Source: JANWHQ01 sp963775275 (GTDB lineage: Bacteria; Pseudomonadota; Alphaproteobacteria; Caulobacterales; Caulobacteraceae). From it: a stretch of DNA of 64,000 nt. Both the position numbers and the translations under genes were made by a program. The stretch's first letter is position 1. The number at the start of each line of letters is the position of its first letter. Positions 63,928-64,000 of the stretch are shown here, piece after piece. The notes under the pieces are model-generated. The model made no database searches, was not told the DNA's origin, and was given only the letters and a program-made list of their open reading frames with translations. Where the stretch lies: NCBI GenBank assembly GCA_963775275.1, contig CAVZII010000005.1, forward strand, positions 4,030,001 to 4,094,000. The letters are read 5' to 3'.

Positions 63928-64000
63928 TCACCCCTTGCGCGGCGGGGCCAGCCGGATGTGCAGCTCCTTCAGCTGCCTCTCCTCGACCTCGGAGGGCGCG
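63928..64000 (-). CDS. aspS: C-terminal end of probable aspartyl-tRNA synthetase (truncated by the window)
   Basis: The minus strand ends with APSEVEERQLKELHIRLAPP then RKG and a TGA at 63928-63930. An APSEV...L.ELHI ending is characteristic of alphaproteobacterial AspRS. Only 23 codons are visible, so the identification is tentative and no active-site motif is available. Confidence 0.5.
   Translation of the reverse strand, partial: APSEVEERQLKELHIRLAPPRKG

Overview
The window reads as chromosomal DNA of a GC-rich alphaproteobacterium, most likely a member of the Caulobacteraceae (Caulobacter or Phenylobacterium type). The evidence is the gene set and its order: flbT-flaF beside a FlbA-like TPR protein, a TorF-type porin, pyruvate dehydrogenase E1-beta with its own lipoyl domain, a NDUFA12-type complex I subunit, and the run M23 peptidase - bactofilin - prfB - mrcA - amiC - rne, all of which fit that family. 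Most genes are housekeeping, with high third-position GC.

Layout. 1-0.6 kb: end of a helicase-like gene and an S4 RNA-binding protein. 0.7-7.2 kb: an accessory module with an exported propeller-like protein, a secreted CHAT caspase-like protein, a stand-alone membrane CHASE2 protein and an unknown third gene. 7.5-10.3 kb: flagellin-assembly regulators. 10.3-15.4 kb: small envelope and metabolic genes (lipoprotein, universal stress protein, HD hydrolase, tyrosine phosphatase, QueF, porin). 15.5-22.5 kb: the pyruvate dehydrogenase complex (ftsB-pdhA-pdhB-GFA-pdhC-membrane protein-gpx-lpdA). 22.9-28.8 kb: tyrS, a giant AsmA/YhdP-like protein and a Bcp peroxiredoxin. 29-41 kb: envelope growth and RNA decay (M23, bactofilin, RF2 with programmed frameshift, PBP1A, AmiC, RNase E, M48, DsbA-like). 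41-49.4 kb: thiG under a TPP riboswitch, tannase, cytochrome c, thiS, aroQ, accBC, aat, DUF2155 and NDUFA12. 49.9-52.6 kb: a degenerate class II ribonucleotide-reductase-like protein. 52.6-62.5 kb: an accessory region with a broken DUF559 gene, two pentapeptide-repeat paralogues, and between them two abutting IS1595-like elements with cargo. 62.7-64 kb: a dihaem cytochrome and the end of a probable aspS.

Three things stand out. First, several repeat families: doublets of two long hairpins joined by a conserved linker close to AATCAAAGACTTG, in at least three families with unrelated stems; and a four-hairpin element that lies in frame inside pdhC and at the 3' end of a DsbA-like gene. Second, two tandem, mirror-image IS1595-like transposons that share a 10-bp direct repeat and carry related cargo and a shared operator-like motif. 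Third, the CHAT/CHASE2 module.

Five genes (CHAT, tyrS, rne, M48 and one transposase) each carry one apparent single-base insertion. Because rne and tyrS should be intact, at least part of this probably reflects sequence error. I saw no tRNA, rRNA or CRISPR array.
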